Assembly: GCA_029207755.1 (NCBI GenBank)
Contig: JARCOQ010000003.1
Span: forward strand, 41,746,144 to 41,810,143
DNA length: 64,000 bases
Direction: 5' to 3'
Source of the DNA: Chamaea fasciata
Lineage: Eukaryota; Chordata; Aves; Passeriformes; Sylviidae
The notes beneath the pieces were generated by a model. That model was not told the origin of the DNA. It worked only from the letters and a program-made list of their open reading frames with translations, and searched no databases. A program made the position numbers and the translations under genes. Positions 43,001 through 56,100 of the stretch are shown in pieces; positions within the stretch are counted from its first letter, which is position 1; the number at the start of each line of letters is the position of its first letter.

Positions 43001-46000
43001 CACACAGCCATGACAGCCTGCACATCTCACAAGAACTGTTCCAACAGAGCACATCTTAAGTATACATTTTGAGAGTTCAGCAATTTACCCTTAGCATGGT
43101 TTTTACATATTCAGCAAACACTGCCCAGTAGAGTCTGTTCCCACCGAAGGAACGTCGCATAAAAAAGGCACCTGCCCTTCGTAGCAGCTCACCAACTATT
43201 TTCATTCCTAGGAAATCTAAAAAACAATCAAAGAAAAAAATAAAACCACACACACACAATTTATTGATTAATATCAGCCAGCAGAATCAACCACAAAATT
43301 TCTAGCACGCTGAATACCAGAATACAAAAGATCTCTTTCGAGGATTCCATTGTTGCCAACACCATTTATTTGCTTTCAAATCGTCTAGCAAGACTTATAT
43401 AGAAAAGAAAGGCATATTATGCTTCCCATTTTTTTTAAGCTGAATTCACTTAGAGCAATTTATTTTCATAATTTAGATGGCCAGAGTTCATAATAAAGAC
43501 TAAACTTCTGAAGTACAGTCTCACTCATCTTTAGAAAAAAGCAGTTCCTACTGAATGTATCCCAGAAGACACAGAAATTAGGCAGCCAATTAAACTATAT
43601 TAGATCATCTATGATCCTGACTCATCATTTTGGGGGATATACACCAAACTAGCTAAAATTATTTTATAGTTTTTCAGTTTTAAGTAATGAATAGTCAATA
43701 CTTAATTTATCAAAAGCAGGAAAAAACATTTAATGTTAACAAAATTCTTATGGAAGCATTTGAAACAAGTCCACACATCAGCTGGCAATGTGCCACTCCA
43801 ACCTCCTTGCCACCTCAATCCATGAAACACTGGAGAACAGAAATTCATTCACTCAGTCAAATAAACGCACACTTCTAGTTGCTACACTGACAATGACCGC
43901 CCTGAAGACGTCACAAGTGTCAGAAATGTCATCCCAGCAACAGCTATGTTTCACATGAACATTATATACGAATTCTATATATATGAACATTCTATATGAA
44001 TTCAGATTCCTGCTAAGGTACTATATGAGGATGTACTAGAGAGTTACTGGCAACTGTTCACCTTCCTTTAGCTAATCCCCACAGATCTATCTGTATGCTT
44101 GAAGCCATGAGATAGCTAACAAAGCAAAGGCACATACCACCTATATCAGGAGAGTCTCTCCACACAGCACAAGTGCTGCTCTGACAGTGACAAACCGTCA
44201 AAGTTTGTGGTTTGTAAACCACATCGTGTGAACCTCTGACATGATATGCAGTTATGAAATACAACTACAACCATAAAGAACTGTATTTTCTCCAGAGGAA
44301 TTTAAAATAATACACACGTGCAGGCAGTATCAAGCTACAAGCCCCTAATTCTTTAGAACTTTGACCCTGAAGCACCCAAAGCATTCAAAAAATGTTAATC
44401 ATTAAAAAAATCCTTGTAAGCTAAACTAATAGAATCTTAAAATACTATTTTGAGGTCCAAAACTCAAAAATACTCTAATCCAAGTCAACAAAAGATTACA
44501 CCAATACCTCTAACAGCATGTGAGCAGATTCTGAACAATACACAACAGGCTAACTGCAAGACCTTGATCAAGGCAGTTGTGAAACATTGACTTGTGAATC
44601 TAACCTGCATCACCCAGATGCAGCAAACTCGAAGACCAGGAAAGTCTCATCCTCCACAGTAAGCACATTCTTCCAGCTTCTATTTGTCTTCCTAACTTCT
44701 TGATTGGAAAAGCAGACTGCAGTAAAGCAGTAGGTTCCAAGATCTCTGCTAGCTTACCTGTGCATATTACAGTGCTGCACCAGACCTGAGGTGGTTTTCT
44801 GCCTTAGAAGACCTGTTTGATATATGTGACTTCCAAGATCAGGTTACTAAGTTAAGTGCTGACAGCATCCACATTATCAAAAAGCACATTAACAAGGAAG
44901 ACATTTACTGTTCAAGCCCGCAAAAATTGTTTCCCACAAACATACTGACTTCATCTGCTTTACAACTAAGTATGCCCAAAATCCTGATCACTTCCCTGCC
45001 AGCTCTGCTCTCAGCATGTCAAAAAGTTCTGCCAAGACTTGAAAGGAATCAGTCACATCAGAAACAAGCATGTGGTGTCTGGTACTTCATATCTGGCTGC
45101 TGTGACTGCACTTTAAACTGTATGAAGTATCACAAAAAGTTCTGCATCCACAGTAGCCCCTGGGCAAGTTTTTGCCTGTTACCAGGCTATGAAAGCAAAT
45201 AGAAGTATTCTTCACAATCCTTATCTTTGCCCCAGCCTCAGGTTGACAGATGGGGTACTTCTTGGCAAACTTGGTATGAAAAAAATTCACCTTTGACAAG
45301 ACTCAGCACCAATGAGAAGCTTTCAGACACTGTAAGCACCTGACCCAAGGACGATTTAACAAGATATACTTGGAGCAGAAGTAAACACAACTAACTATAG
45401 TTGCAGCTACCAGAGAATGCTACCAATTCTCTGAATGCTGAAAACATTCTTTAAAAACATACTTGCCTATTCCTGCAGCAATGACAGGCAAGGCCAAGTC
45501 ATACGTGTAGAGCAGATACGACAGCATCAAAAAGTCTACGTAGCTTCGGTGGCTGGGCAGCAGCACCACGGGATGCTCCTGAATGGCGTGCTGCAACTGA
45601 AAAAGAACAGTGCAAACAACATTGTCCCAATATTTACTGACTGTTGAAATTTGCAAATATAGACCCGCATAGGGCTTAAGGCAAACAAAACCCCATTGGC
45701 TTGAGGGTTGTTTCTCTGTCCACACAATGGATACCGCTTTCAGCACAGAAGCCTCAGGAAATTCGAAGCATTTTTTTCCAGAGCAGCAACCTGAGGCTCA
45801 CAAGCATCAGAGGACTCAAAAACTAGGGGCACCTCATCATGTGACAGTCTAATTCTAATTCCTTTTGATGGGAATGGGAAACGAAATAGGGAATGTCAAG
45901 ACTGACATTACTGACTTCTAGGGAATGCACTGCACCCTCCAGAACAGCAATATCCTGAAATGAAATAGGGGGACAACGGTTCCTGGAAACTGAGGAAAAC

Positions 46001-49000
46001 CTAAAGTATCTCCTGCCTCAGGGGTGCACAGTGTTTCATCACTCTGAGTTGTATGAGGGTTTTGCTGAACAGCCGGTCCACTCAGCCATGTAATATTACA
46101 TCGTGACCCCCAATTCAGCCAAATACATTATTATTTTATAATATCAGAGAGAAAACAGTCTCTCAGCAGCTGATCTAACAGAATCAAAGGCACGTGGCAT
46201 TCCTTACCATAGGAGGCATTTGGAAAATATACAAAAAATCCTGATAGTTGTTTGCCTCTAAAATACTTATATATCAACTGTCTTTCCTCCCACATTTACT
46301 AAGAAATGCACAAATAAACAGAAGTGAGTGCAATCTTTTTTTTTTTTTTTTTTTTTTTTCCAGAGGGTATTTTTCACATTTGTTATTTGATGATTAGAGC
46401 TCTTGTCCTAGTGACTGGTCTGAAAACATTTTAACTTTTTCCTCCCATGAGTACTCACTCTCTGCATTCCTTCTTCATTCACACAGACTCTCTGGAAAAG
46501 CTGTTTAAATATTTTGCTCAGAGTGAAGGCAAAAAATCTGACAGCTCCTAGTTGCATACGGTGGCCCATCTCATCCAGGATTTCCGTGGCTTCTTCTTGA
46601 ATAATATCAGGTGATTCTCCCATTTCTTTTGCTAACTAAGGAGAAACAAAACAACAGTGACAAGTTGTTCCCTACTCCTTGCCCATGCACACCATTCTAA
46701 CATGCCACAGGTGCTATGGGAGAACTACTGCAACAGTCCAGAAGATTTTGTTTTATGTGATAGGCATGGATCTAATCAGACAGAATCTGTTTGGTGCCAA
46801 CCAACATGACGAAGCCAAGTTAAGGCTGCTCAAAACCAAAATGAGCTTAGATGTCAATGGTGAGGGGAGGGCATACAACAATCCTCCCTTCAAACACACC
46901 ACACAAATGCTTTCACTTGTAGCATACTCAGAGGAGATTTAAGTTCAAAGAGTATTTCCTACATTAACAGGCTGAAGAAGGCTCTGTGCATTTTTTTTTC
47001 AATAGTAAAATGAAGCCGATGTTTGTAGAGACAGTCAAAATGTAAATATTTTAAGTGCCTTTGGGTTAGAGTTTACAAAGAACCTCAGCCCTATCACACT
47101 TCCATTTCTTTGTAATGTATTCCTTTGGCAATGGAGAGCTGAATTGCACACAAAGCACTGTCTCTACCAACTGTGCATATCAATGATCTTTCTTCTGTTG
47201 CCATACACATTCCCTTTTGAAGTTCCTTGCAATAGACTTAAATAATGGCCATCCCTCCAATTTGATATTTGAGTCTAGAAATATTTGATTGAAAAGTTAA
47301 GCCTTTCACTGTTATGAAAGAAGTAAGATGACTTTTACTTAACACAGAGGAGGAAAGGAAAGGAGTGGCAGAAGAAAAAGCCTCCAAAAAAGTACATCTC
47401 TGTTTGGAAGCCAGTTCTGCTTCCCTATTATTTCCATTTTGTGACATATGACAAAATCCATCTCCTCCAATCTACCTCCATATACCTTACTAACACATCT
47501 ATTAGGTCAATTGTGTTTTCCTAAATGCATTACCCATCATCCTAAGTACTTCCACATGTAGTTTAAACTGATTATTTTAGCTGCTTAAAGAAGCCAATAA
47601 CTGCTTCCACTTAAGCCTGAGAAAATCACTCTTGCTTAGGAAGCCAAAAAATTCTTCTTGTTATTCAGCAGGAAGAGATTCTGTTCTCATTCACCAGCAA
47701 AAGGCTTACCATACAGTTCACTTGTGTGATTTAAGGGCAAATCCACTATGAAACTAAGAACTTCCCAAAATCAGAAATCAAAAAACCAGACCAGTCACAT
47801 ATAGCAAGCTAAAACAAACAAATGACCTTAACTTCCCACACTGAACTTTAGTAACCTCAACAATTTGGCACAAGAACAAGTTCTAGTACGCCAGTGTAAA
47901 GCTGTGCAAACCCTGCCCAGGCAGGAAGGACCCTAATCGTGGACTGCTGGGCACGGTGCCCAGGACACTCTCAGCTAGAAACTTCCAGTAATCTCTAGTG
48001 CAAAGCTGGTAACCAGGCTGCAATGGCAGGCCTGCTAACTCCCTTCAACCACTTGATGACAGCCCAGAAAATAGCCATCAAAACCATTTCCTATTCAAAA
48101 AAGCACTTCAGAAGAAAACATCACACAAACAATTTTATTTACAGTAGCCTGTCACTCAGGACTAACCAAAACATCCTATGTATTTCTACACACTTGGAAT
48201 TATTTTTTATAGATACTGAAATCAGGTACCCTGCTAACTAACACACACACCTATTTCAGGCATTTAAACACAGTGCAAAGTATCAGCCAGCCTAACCATA
48301 ATATACTTTGTTATAAAGTAGTAGCTGCCCTTCACATTAAAACAAAAACATGGTTACATCTGAAACAGTGTTTCTAATTCTAAGAATTATCTGTGAAATA
48401 TAACTCTCATTTTAGTGAAAGTAACATTTAGTGGATAAATCCATCATTAACCTACAAAATTCCTACAAGACACCCTCAATGTACAAAAATGTCTGCTAAA
48501 AAGGAGAGTGCTAATGTCTTTCACAATGTTGCTCTGTGGTGAGAACAGTGGAGTAGGAGGAGAAAGAAAAAAAAAGATAAAACCTGGATAAATTAACAGC
48601 AAAGTGTTGTATATGCAAAATCAAAACACTGTTTCATGAACTTAACAGTTTTAGTGGCAAGTCTGGGTTGTTTTTTTTTTTGTTTCCTGCCAAAATAGAA
48701 TTATTTATTTACTGGACCATCTTCCAAAGTACAACTATCATTTTAACGAGGTCAGCAACAATCTCTTCTCCCCTGCTGCCACACAAAGCTTGGCTGTGTT
48801 CAATCCACCTCACCTTAGACTCATTGTCCAGACTCACCTGCTTGATAACATACTGAACTTGCTCTGACTGGAGAACAGCACTTTTGATAGCGTTTGGCTT
48901 GCAAGGTGAAAGTCCCTTGTAGATCACGGGGGTGTAACATTTCATCGCATATCTCAAGTCACTGGACAACCGTCGCTCCTCCAAGATATCCTCAAACTCA

Positions 49001-52000
49001 TCTCTTTTCTTTGAAGTGAGCTCTTTCTGCTAGGAACATACAAATGAAGAATGAGACACTGTCTCAAGCTATTTGGTTACATGCTTGGCTACAGCACCAA
49101 AATAATGATATTGCAATAGTTCTGCAACATTTGGGGTTTCTCCTTAGCTTTCAGTAATATCTGTATGCTACACTCTGTGACTGCAGGAACCAATACCACC
49201 TGCTTGGAAGACTCATCCAGAAAGAAACTAAAAAGCAAAATTAACGAACACCACCCCTCCAACCAAAAAAACCCCTCTCACTTTAATTCCTTCCAATTGC
49301 AAAGATCCCCAAATCACCCTATGCCACGTTACTTAATTCCACCCAACAGGAAGAAGTTGAGAGAAGACATGGACTTTTAAAGCTGAAGTGCTTTGCCTCC
49401 AGCCTCTCCATGATTAATGGGTATTAACTAAAAGACCTTTGATTCCAACTCTCACAGCTTCATTAAAACAATGCCATGATTGACATAATAAAAACCTAAT
49501 CATCAACACACAGAAAATAATCCCTGCTACTTAAAAGTTGCATCTGGGGCCTTGGTGACTCATGGCTTTCAAGAAGCTTGGAGGTAAGGTACATGAAACG
49601 GTACCAGGCAGGAACAAATTTAAAAAAATCCACCACCTCACTGTCAGCCACATGACCGCAACATGGTGCACACAAAGGTAAAAAGAGAGCACAGCCCCTG
49701 AGTAACCAGTACCACTGCTAAGCAGGAAAAAACCCCAAGACATCAAAAACTAATTGTGGATCCATAGTGCAAAAAAAATCAGAGACACAGCTCTTCCCTT
49801 TGAGACAGCAGACCCTTGCGCTGGAGAGAGATGTCTCCTATTACCTCCTGTACCACTACAGTTTGTATGAATGACTCCTCAGTCTTCCCAAGACTGAAAT
49901 TGTATTAATCTAAACTTCAAAACAGCAGCCACAGCCACCAGATAAGTAAGACAACTGGAGTAAGCCTCTGTGAAACAAAAATATAGAAGTATTAGTTATG
50001 ACCAAGCATATTTATTGGAAGACACTAAAAATAAAAATGCTTATGTCTCCCTCCACAGTACCACTTGAAGGATAACACTGGCAACCTTTTCATTCATTCT
50101 CTTTCTATACATGATCCTTGCAGAACCAATCTGATAATGAAGGATAAAACATGTTTCATGGGCTCTTACAGTGACCTTTTCCGGTGCTGAGCGGAAAGCC
50201 TGGCCAGCAAACACACAGGGGAACACCAGCAACAGATAAGCAAAATGCCCAGCAGTGTCAGCTGGGTTTTCAACCTTGGGAGAGGGAGTCGGGTTTCACC
50301 GCCAGCCAGGCAGAGCCACATCAGCAACACTATCAGAGCAGCTGACATTAAGTAGAGAGCAAACCTTTAGCTCCTGTCCATTCATCAACACAAGGTAATT
50401 TGGAGGAACAAAACAAAAAAACTCAAATCAGGGATATCTCCACTTACGAATGACAAAATATCCTTCAAAGCCTCATCTGTATCAAAAGTCAATTTTGTTT
50501 TACCTGAAGACACAAATCCTACTATAACGTTTGCCCTTCTCAAATTCTTTTACCAAACAGGACAGGCAAATTTGGAGACCATCCTTCTACTATAATTGCT
50601 TTTAGTAGATTCTATAACTTTTCTTTCTACAACTGCACTTTAGAGAATTACCTCACAGTAACTGCAGAACAAACTCTGCAGGGACTTTAAAAACAATCCC
50701 ATACAGGTACTAAACCCAGACCTCCATTAACGCAAAACTTTCAGGGGTTTTTGTCCTGTGTGATTTAGCATTACAGCTTTCAACCTCTCTTCTTTCACAG
50801 CTTTCGACTGGTTAGTATTTTGCAAGAGCTGAGTAAGCTCTGTTAAGGTGACTGGAAATAGTTTCTATTAGCCATCTGTTGCTGTTGACACCTCCTATCA
50901 ACCCCCTTGATTAAAAATAAAACAGAAATAAATACCTTACTTTCCATAATGACAAAAAAAGACAGAACAGTAGCAGAAAATACTATTTGGTGCTAAGTAT
51001 CACCTACTCAGAGCAGTCTGTGACAAGTCATTGCTCAGAAAATCTAAGCAACGTTTATGTCAGTTACAAAAGTTCAAATCCTGCAATCTGCAGCTACATG
51101 AAACCCAGACAAAGAAACCCAGCATTCAGCATGGGCATCATCAGCCACATCAGCAGTCACCATGCCGCTACAGCTGTTCCCCAGCACAGCTCTGGTGAGC
51201 AGAGTTTTGCAAGGGCCATGGCCCATTGAAAAATCACCTCTCCGCCTCTGCTCTTCGTCTGATGTTTTCAAACTTGATATGCAACTGATTTCTCTCCATG
51301 GCAATAGTTATTTTTACGCCCTGTTCTGAAGCAGCACTGAGGAAGCCAAACCACACACTTTATCAAAGACTAAACACTTGTAACTGTGCTTTTACACATT
51401 ACAGCCAAGCTTTTGTTCCGGCTTCAATTGCCAGCTGGTAGACAACATACTCAGAAAAAAACACTGTTAGAAGCCTGGACATCAGAAAATTTAGTGACAT
51501 GCACTGTTACTGCGACAGTGGTAAGTATGAAAGCAAAACAGCAGGAGCCTGGAACTCCTCTGCTTCCATATAACTAGGATATGCAATGTAACAATGGTGC
51601 TCGCGATGCCCTTGGGATACCAGCATACAGACAAGACACAGAAGAGAAGTTTGGGAATATCTGCCGAAACAAGGAGCTGTTCCTCTCTCTCCCTAGTTCC
51701 ATCCTCCAAATGCTTGTAGGGAGGTAGGGTTCAGCACCCCAAACCTCCTTGTCTGAGGCTGGCACAGGAGCTACAAGGAACACACAAGGTCAATAAAGTA
51801 ACTTTCACTATGTAAAAAGGGAAATCCCGCTTCGGCCACTCTATCCCGACGGCAATCTCCCAGAGCTAAGTTCCCCGTGGCTGGCAGGACAGGTCGCTGC
51901 GGGGCTGAAGCCCTGCGGAGCGCCCGGTGCCCGGACACCTGCCACCGCCGAGAGCCGTTCCGGGACACTGCCTCCGTAGGGAAGAGACACTTCCCACCTG

Positions 52001-52409
52001 CCCTGACCCGGCGGGCCTTCCGCAGCAGCTCTGAGGGCAGCGGCGGCGCTCGGGATCGGGAGCTCTGGCTGCCGCGACTGACACGACACACAGTGAAGGA
52101 GCGGCCGAGGCAGAGGAGGGCGCGCGGGAAGGCGAACTGCTGAGGGGAAACGTCCGGTCCCGCCGGGGCCCGGCAAAGGCCTCGTCCCTCCGTCCGGAGC
52201 GCAGTCCCCGCTTCCCCGGGGACACCAACCGGGGTTAAGGGGTGGAGGGGCAGACTGCGCCGAGCGCCGTCACTCCCCTTCAGAGAAAGCCGCGGCGCGG
52301 GTGAGGCGAGCAGCCCCTTCTCCGCGGCACCGCTCCCGCCGCCGCCTACCGAGTACATGGGCGCCCCTCGCCGCGCCCGCCCGCGCGCCGCCGCCGCCGC
52401 CGTCGCCAT
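33225..52409 (-). CDS. GNPAT: Dihydroxyacetone-phosphate (glyceronephosphate) O-acyltransferase
   Basis: Sixteen coding exons on the minus strand: 52350-52409, 48838-49026, 46459-46635, 45467-45596, 43089-43216, 42525-42600, 41778-41929, 41557-41687, 40658-40881, 38167-38412, 37705-37784, 35786-35926, 34774-34873, 34587-34680, 33573-33634 and 33225-33268. They total 2034 nt and give 677 aa (human 680 aa, also sixteen exons). The peroxisomal enzyme acylates dihydroxyacetone phosphate, the first step of plasmalogen synthesis. Acyltransferase motifs: HRSYVD (H158-D163), [11 protein letters not shown] (from 201), FFLEGTRSR (E239-R242) and LVPISISY. The C-terminus VAARL ends in ARL, a PTS1 peroxisome signal. 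All introns are GT-AG except 43217-45466, which starts with GC. The start at 52409 has a good context in the CpG island shared with C1orf131. Exon 10 (38167-38412) is far more GC-rich than its neighbours. Confidence 0.97.
36503..36550. repeat. (GGGT)n/(GAGT)n minisatellite with G-quadruplex motif
   Basis: Five G-runs of at least three separated by single T (36503-36522), followed by seven GAGT-type units. It lies in the GNPAT intron between the exons at 35926 and 37705. The G-rich strand is the template strand of GNPAT. Confidence 0.9.
40011..40090. repeat. Compound (CA)n(TA)n microsatellite
   Basis: About eleven CA units, six TA units, an interruption (atatttttta) and about nineteen TA units. 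It lies in the GNPAT intron between 38412 and 40658. The perfect TA run could form a cruciform and is likely to be length-variable. Confidence 0.95.
46336..46359. repeat. Poly(T) tract
   Basis: 24 T on the plus strand in the GNPAT intron, about 100 nt from the exon that starts at 46459. In the GNPAT pre-mRNA this is a poly(A) run. Confidence 0.85.
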
Positions 52410-53140
52410 GGTCCTGCGAGCTCCGCCGCGCCGCCCCGCGCCTCGCTCGCCCGCCCTACCCCGCCGCGCTGCCCTGCCGCCCGGCGCCGCCTCCCGCGGC
52501 GCCCATGGCCCCGCGCCGCCCCGGCCCGGCTGCCTGGTGCGGTGCAGCGGCGGAGGGCGGGGGGCAGCGCACCATGGGCGGCGCCATGTCGGGTGCGACG
52601 GGAGCCGCCGGGGATCACACGCCGGCCCGCCGCGGCAGCCATGGGGCCGCGGGAGCCGCGCCGCCGGCTGGAGGCGGTGCTCGGCGCCCTCTATGACCTG
52701 GGTGGGTGCGTGGGGCTGGGCTGGGCGCTGCGCCGGCACCACGGTCCTCCCTGGGGGCCGGGGAAGGGAGGGGAGGGGGGCCGGGCGTGGGCGCGCTGCA
52801 GCGGCGGCGGCGCGGAGCTGACCCACGGCATGTGCTCGGCGCAGGTGAGGAGCCCGGCAGAGCTCGGGGCGCTGCGGAGGACGGCGGAGCGAGAGCAGCG
52901 CCACCGTCGGCGGAGAAGGAAGAGGAGGACGAGGAGAGACGGGGGCCGCAGCCGGCGTCGGGTGGGCGGCGCGGGGCCCGCGGCTTCTTCGGGGAGCTGC
53001 GGGCCGAGCTGAGCGCCGCCGGCGCTGCCCCGGCGCCCCCCGCCGCCTCGCCCGCCGTGGAGGTCGTGGTGTTCCGCGGGAGGAAGAGGAAGGAGCGGCA
53101 CGGCCCCTCGGCAGCGCCCGCCGGCGGAGCACAGGTAAGA
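51840..53140. promoter_or_regulatory. Bidirectional CpG-island promoter, GNPAT / C1orf131
   Basis: A continuous CpG island covers GNPAT exon 1 (minus, ATG at 52409) and C1orf131 exons 1-2 (plus, ATG at 52641). Only 231 bp separate the two start codons. The interval holds a GC box (ggagggcggggggc, near 52550) and no TATA box. Head-to-head arrangement is also present in human. The 5-prime UTRs must be short. Very long open frames on the minus strand across this block are composition artefacts. Confidence 0.8.
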
Positions 53141-56100
53141 GCCGTGCCGTGCCTGGGTTTGTCCCTCTTGCTGATGGAGCTGCCTGGAAGGATGCTCTGG
53201 CGATCCACGTGCTCAGCTCGATGGCAGCTAGTCCTGCTGATTTCCAGTGGGACTGCTGGAAACGGGCAGGGTGAAGCAGGGGAGGTGGCAGGACTTGAAG
53301 ACCATTTTTTTCAATTTCAGAAGATTTCTGGATAACAATCCTGCGTTTGAAATAGGCGCATTTCAGCAGAATAAATTGATTTACTGACAGGCCTGATGTT
53401 ACGGCAAGAAGTGAAAGGAATGGAAAGCAAAGCCTCTTGGTTACTTCAGTGCCCAGGAGTTTTGTGTGCTGCTCTGTTCCGGTCAGTAGCTGTGGATGTG
53501 AGGTGCCAAAACTTGCTTCTCTTCTCTGGGATCACAGCAGCACTGGGCCATTGGCAACAGCATTTGTCTTGGAGGATCGGAGTTGGGTAGTCGGTGGGGG
53601 AAGGCGTGACAGCATTAGATCTCAGTCCTCTGGTTTGGTTTGATGCTGCTAAACTGCTTTGCGCTACCAAAAACTGTAGCTGAGTTGCTTCAGCTGGGAG
53701 ATCTGGAGAGATTTGGCTGGAAGCTGAGGAGAGGGGTTGATTGGTCTCCAGATTTTATAGCTTCTCTGCTTGTTTTCCTTGAGTTGTGTTTATGGCCATA
53801 ACATCAGAAGCCTATTCTAAAATAAGCTCTGATGGGCCAACATGTCTTGAATTCAGAGAGACTTACTGAGGGTTTGATTGCTTGGAATTGGGAACTTCAA
53901 GACACTCAAGCAGTTGTTTGAATCCATAAACTTTTGTACATTTTCCAGCGTGTTTTCCTCTAAAAATTTTCTTTTTTATTGCTTAAGTTTTTCTACCTGA
54001 AAATACTGGTGTTAGGTTTGTTAGCAAAATGCTCTGAAGATAACCGTGTTTATTTGTGGTTATAATTTGAAATCACAATTCTGTATAGAAGCCTTTGCAG
54101 AACTGCGAGGAGTTTGGCTGTGGTGGATGCAGAGGGAAGCCCTAGTGTAACCCTTGCGCCTGAACCTGTGATTCACTGTGCCCTGAGGTCCTGGAGAGTG
54201 AAAAGGAAATGCATGAAACATATTTCAGTTCAGCTTGAATGCTTATGTAGTACTCCTGTTTCCTCTGAGTGGATTGTACCCTTGGGAGCAAATGGGGAAG
54301 GTGAACAGGGTAATCTCTTGAACACATGGCAGTTTGTCTGCCTGCATCAGCGTGCTTGGGAGTGGGCAAAGCTTCCACTCAAGAGAGGTGGCTCAGCAAA
54401 TCCTCTCTGAAATCAGCAGAGAGTCTAAAATAACCCTGGGAGATTTGTAACTGCTCCACAGTGTCCCATGTGGGACACTGCTGTAACAAGCAAGCATGGA
54501 ACTCTCTCTCCCTGGGGATTTTGTGCTTCTTTTTCTTCCTAGGATATAGTCTGTTCCCCCTGGAGAGTCCCCCTCCCGACTGAGAACTGCTGATGAAAAG
54601 TCTGTGTAAATCATGGAGTAGAAAAGATGTAGTTTTCACTGAGCTCATTTTGAGCAAGTACTTCCTTCAGCCTGTGCTAAGTGGGTTTTGCCATTTGCTG
54701 ACAGTACACCCTTTGGAGGTGTTGCTCTGACATTAGTGAAGCTGGATATGGACACTAATATATGTCCACATAGTTAGGAATTAAGCTTGCTCTGCATGTT
54801 GCCTCGGCTGTGAGTACATGCACTATTACCACTGCACTGTCTGAAAGAAAATGACTTAAAATTCATGTCCTATCCTACATCAGCTGTTTGGTATGGGTTT
54901 GGAAATGGAAATATGAGTGATGCATAGCTCACACGTGACAGTTTTACTTACTTAGAAAAATGCTACTGAAACTGTCTGTTTTAATAGATCCAGGTAATAA
55001 AGCTAGAAAAAAAATACTGCTGGAAACCTGTGTATTCTTCCATGCCACTGACTTTACATTTCACTGCTTTTCAAAAAGCTATCCCAATCAACATTTATAC
55101 TGGTGTTACTTACTATATTAATTTGAAATGTTTTGTTTTGTATTGTGTTGTTTTGTTTTGTTCTGTTTATAGATCCAAATAGTGAATGAAGAGAAAAATG
55201 CAGTCAGACAAGAATTTAACTTTGAGAAGGTAAGTCAGTAGGATCAGACTAATGTCACTAGTTTAGTGTACAGCTGTGTGTATGTGGATGCTTGAGAAAG
55301 CTACAATGGGACTGATGGGAAACCCTTCCAGAAATGGCTATCTCTTGTAGGTAAGGATTTCCTAATAGGTAGTTCTGGCTACATGCCACGCCAAAGGAAG
55401 AGCAGGCTGGCAGCAGTCAGCTGCTCCAAATGGAGGGAGGTGTGTTACAACTTCATGGCCTTTCTTTCTGATCTTCCAATGAGAATTTGAGGGGGATGTA
55501 TAAAGGTGCTTGAGTTCCCGTAATGTTTAGTATAGTTCTTTCAGGCCTATGGTGTTAAATCTCTGACGTCTCATGTGGGAAGGAAAAAAAAGTGTATTGG
55601 CATCTGGTTTTGAAACAACAAATGCCTTTTTCCATTTGTTTTTTTATTCGCATCTGTTCTTACATGAGAGTAACTAGCATTGGCCACCTTAGCTACTAAT
55701 TCGTTTACAGATCTGGGCAAGTTATTTTATGTGCCTAATCTCTGTCAGGGATGTGCTATGATCCAGTGGAATCTTTCACTGGAGATTCTGCATGGAATCT
55801 GTACTGCTAAGAAGGGTGGGATTTAATCACTGATTTTAAAAAGATTATGGCTTCATTAGTGTTTTGCCAAGGTCTGCTTGTATGATGTTAACTGTACATA
55901 TGTGTGTAGTCAAACCACGCTCTGCCCATCCATGTTTCTCAGTGGTTAAGTGCTCACTTTTTACATGGAAGAATTCCATTCCATGTGTTACTTTATGTGA
56001 AAAGAGGAGAATTGAAAATTGTCCCTCTGACAGTCCTCACCATCCAGAGATTAATTGGACAGTGGTTAACTGCTCTGCAGTATAGCTCTGAACTCAGTTT

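Noticed and set aside
51771..53132. 453-codon open frame on the minus strand
   Set aside because: It runs through the GNPAT/C1orf131 CpG island and across the C1orf131 exons in antisense. Its composition is Arg/Pro/Ala-rich and it has no family motif. GC-rich DNA lacks stop codons by chance.
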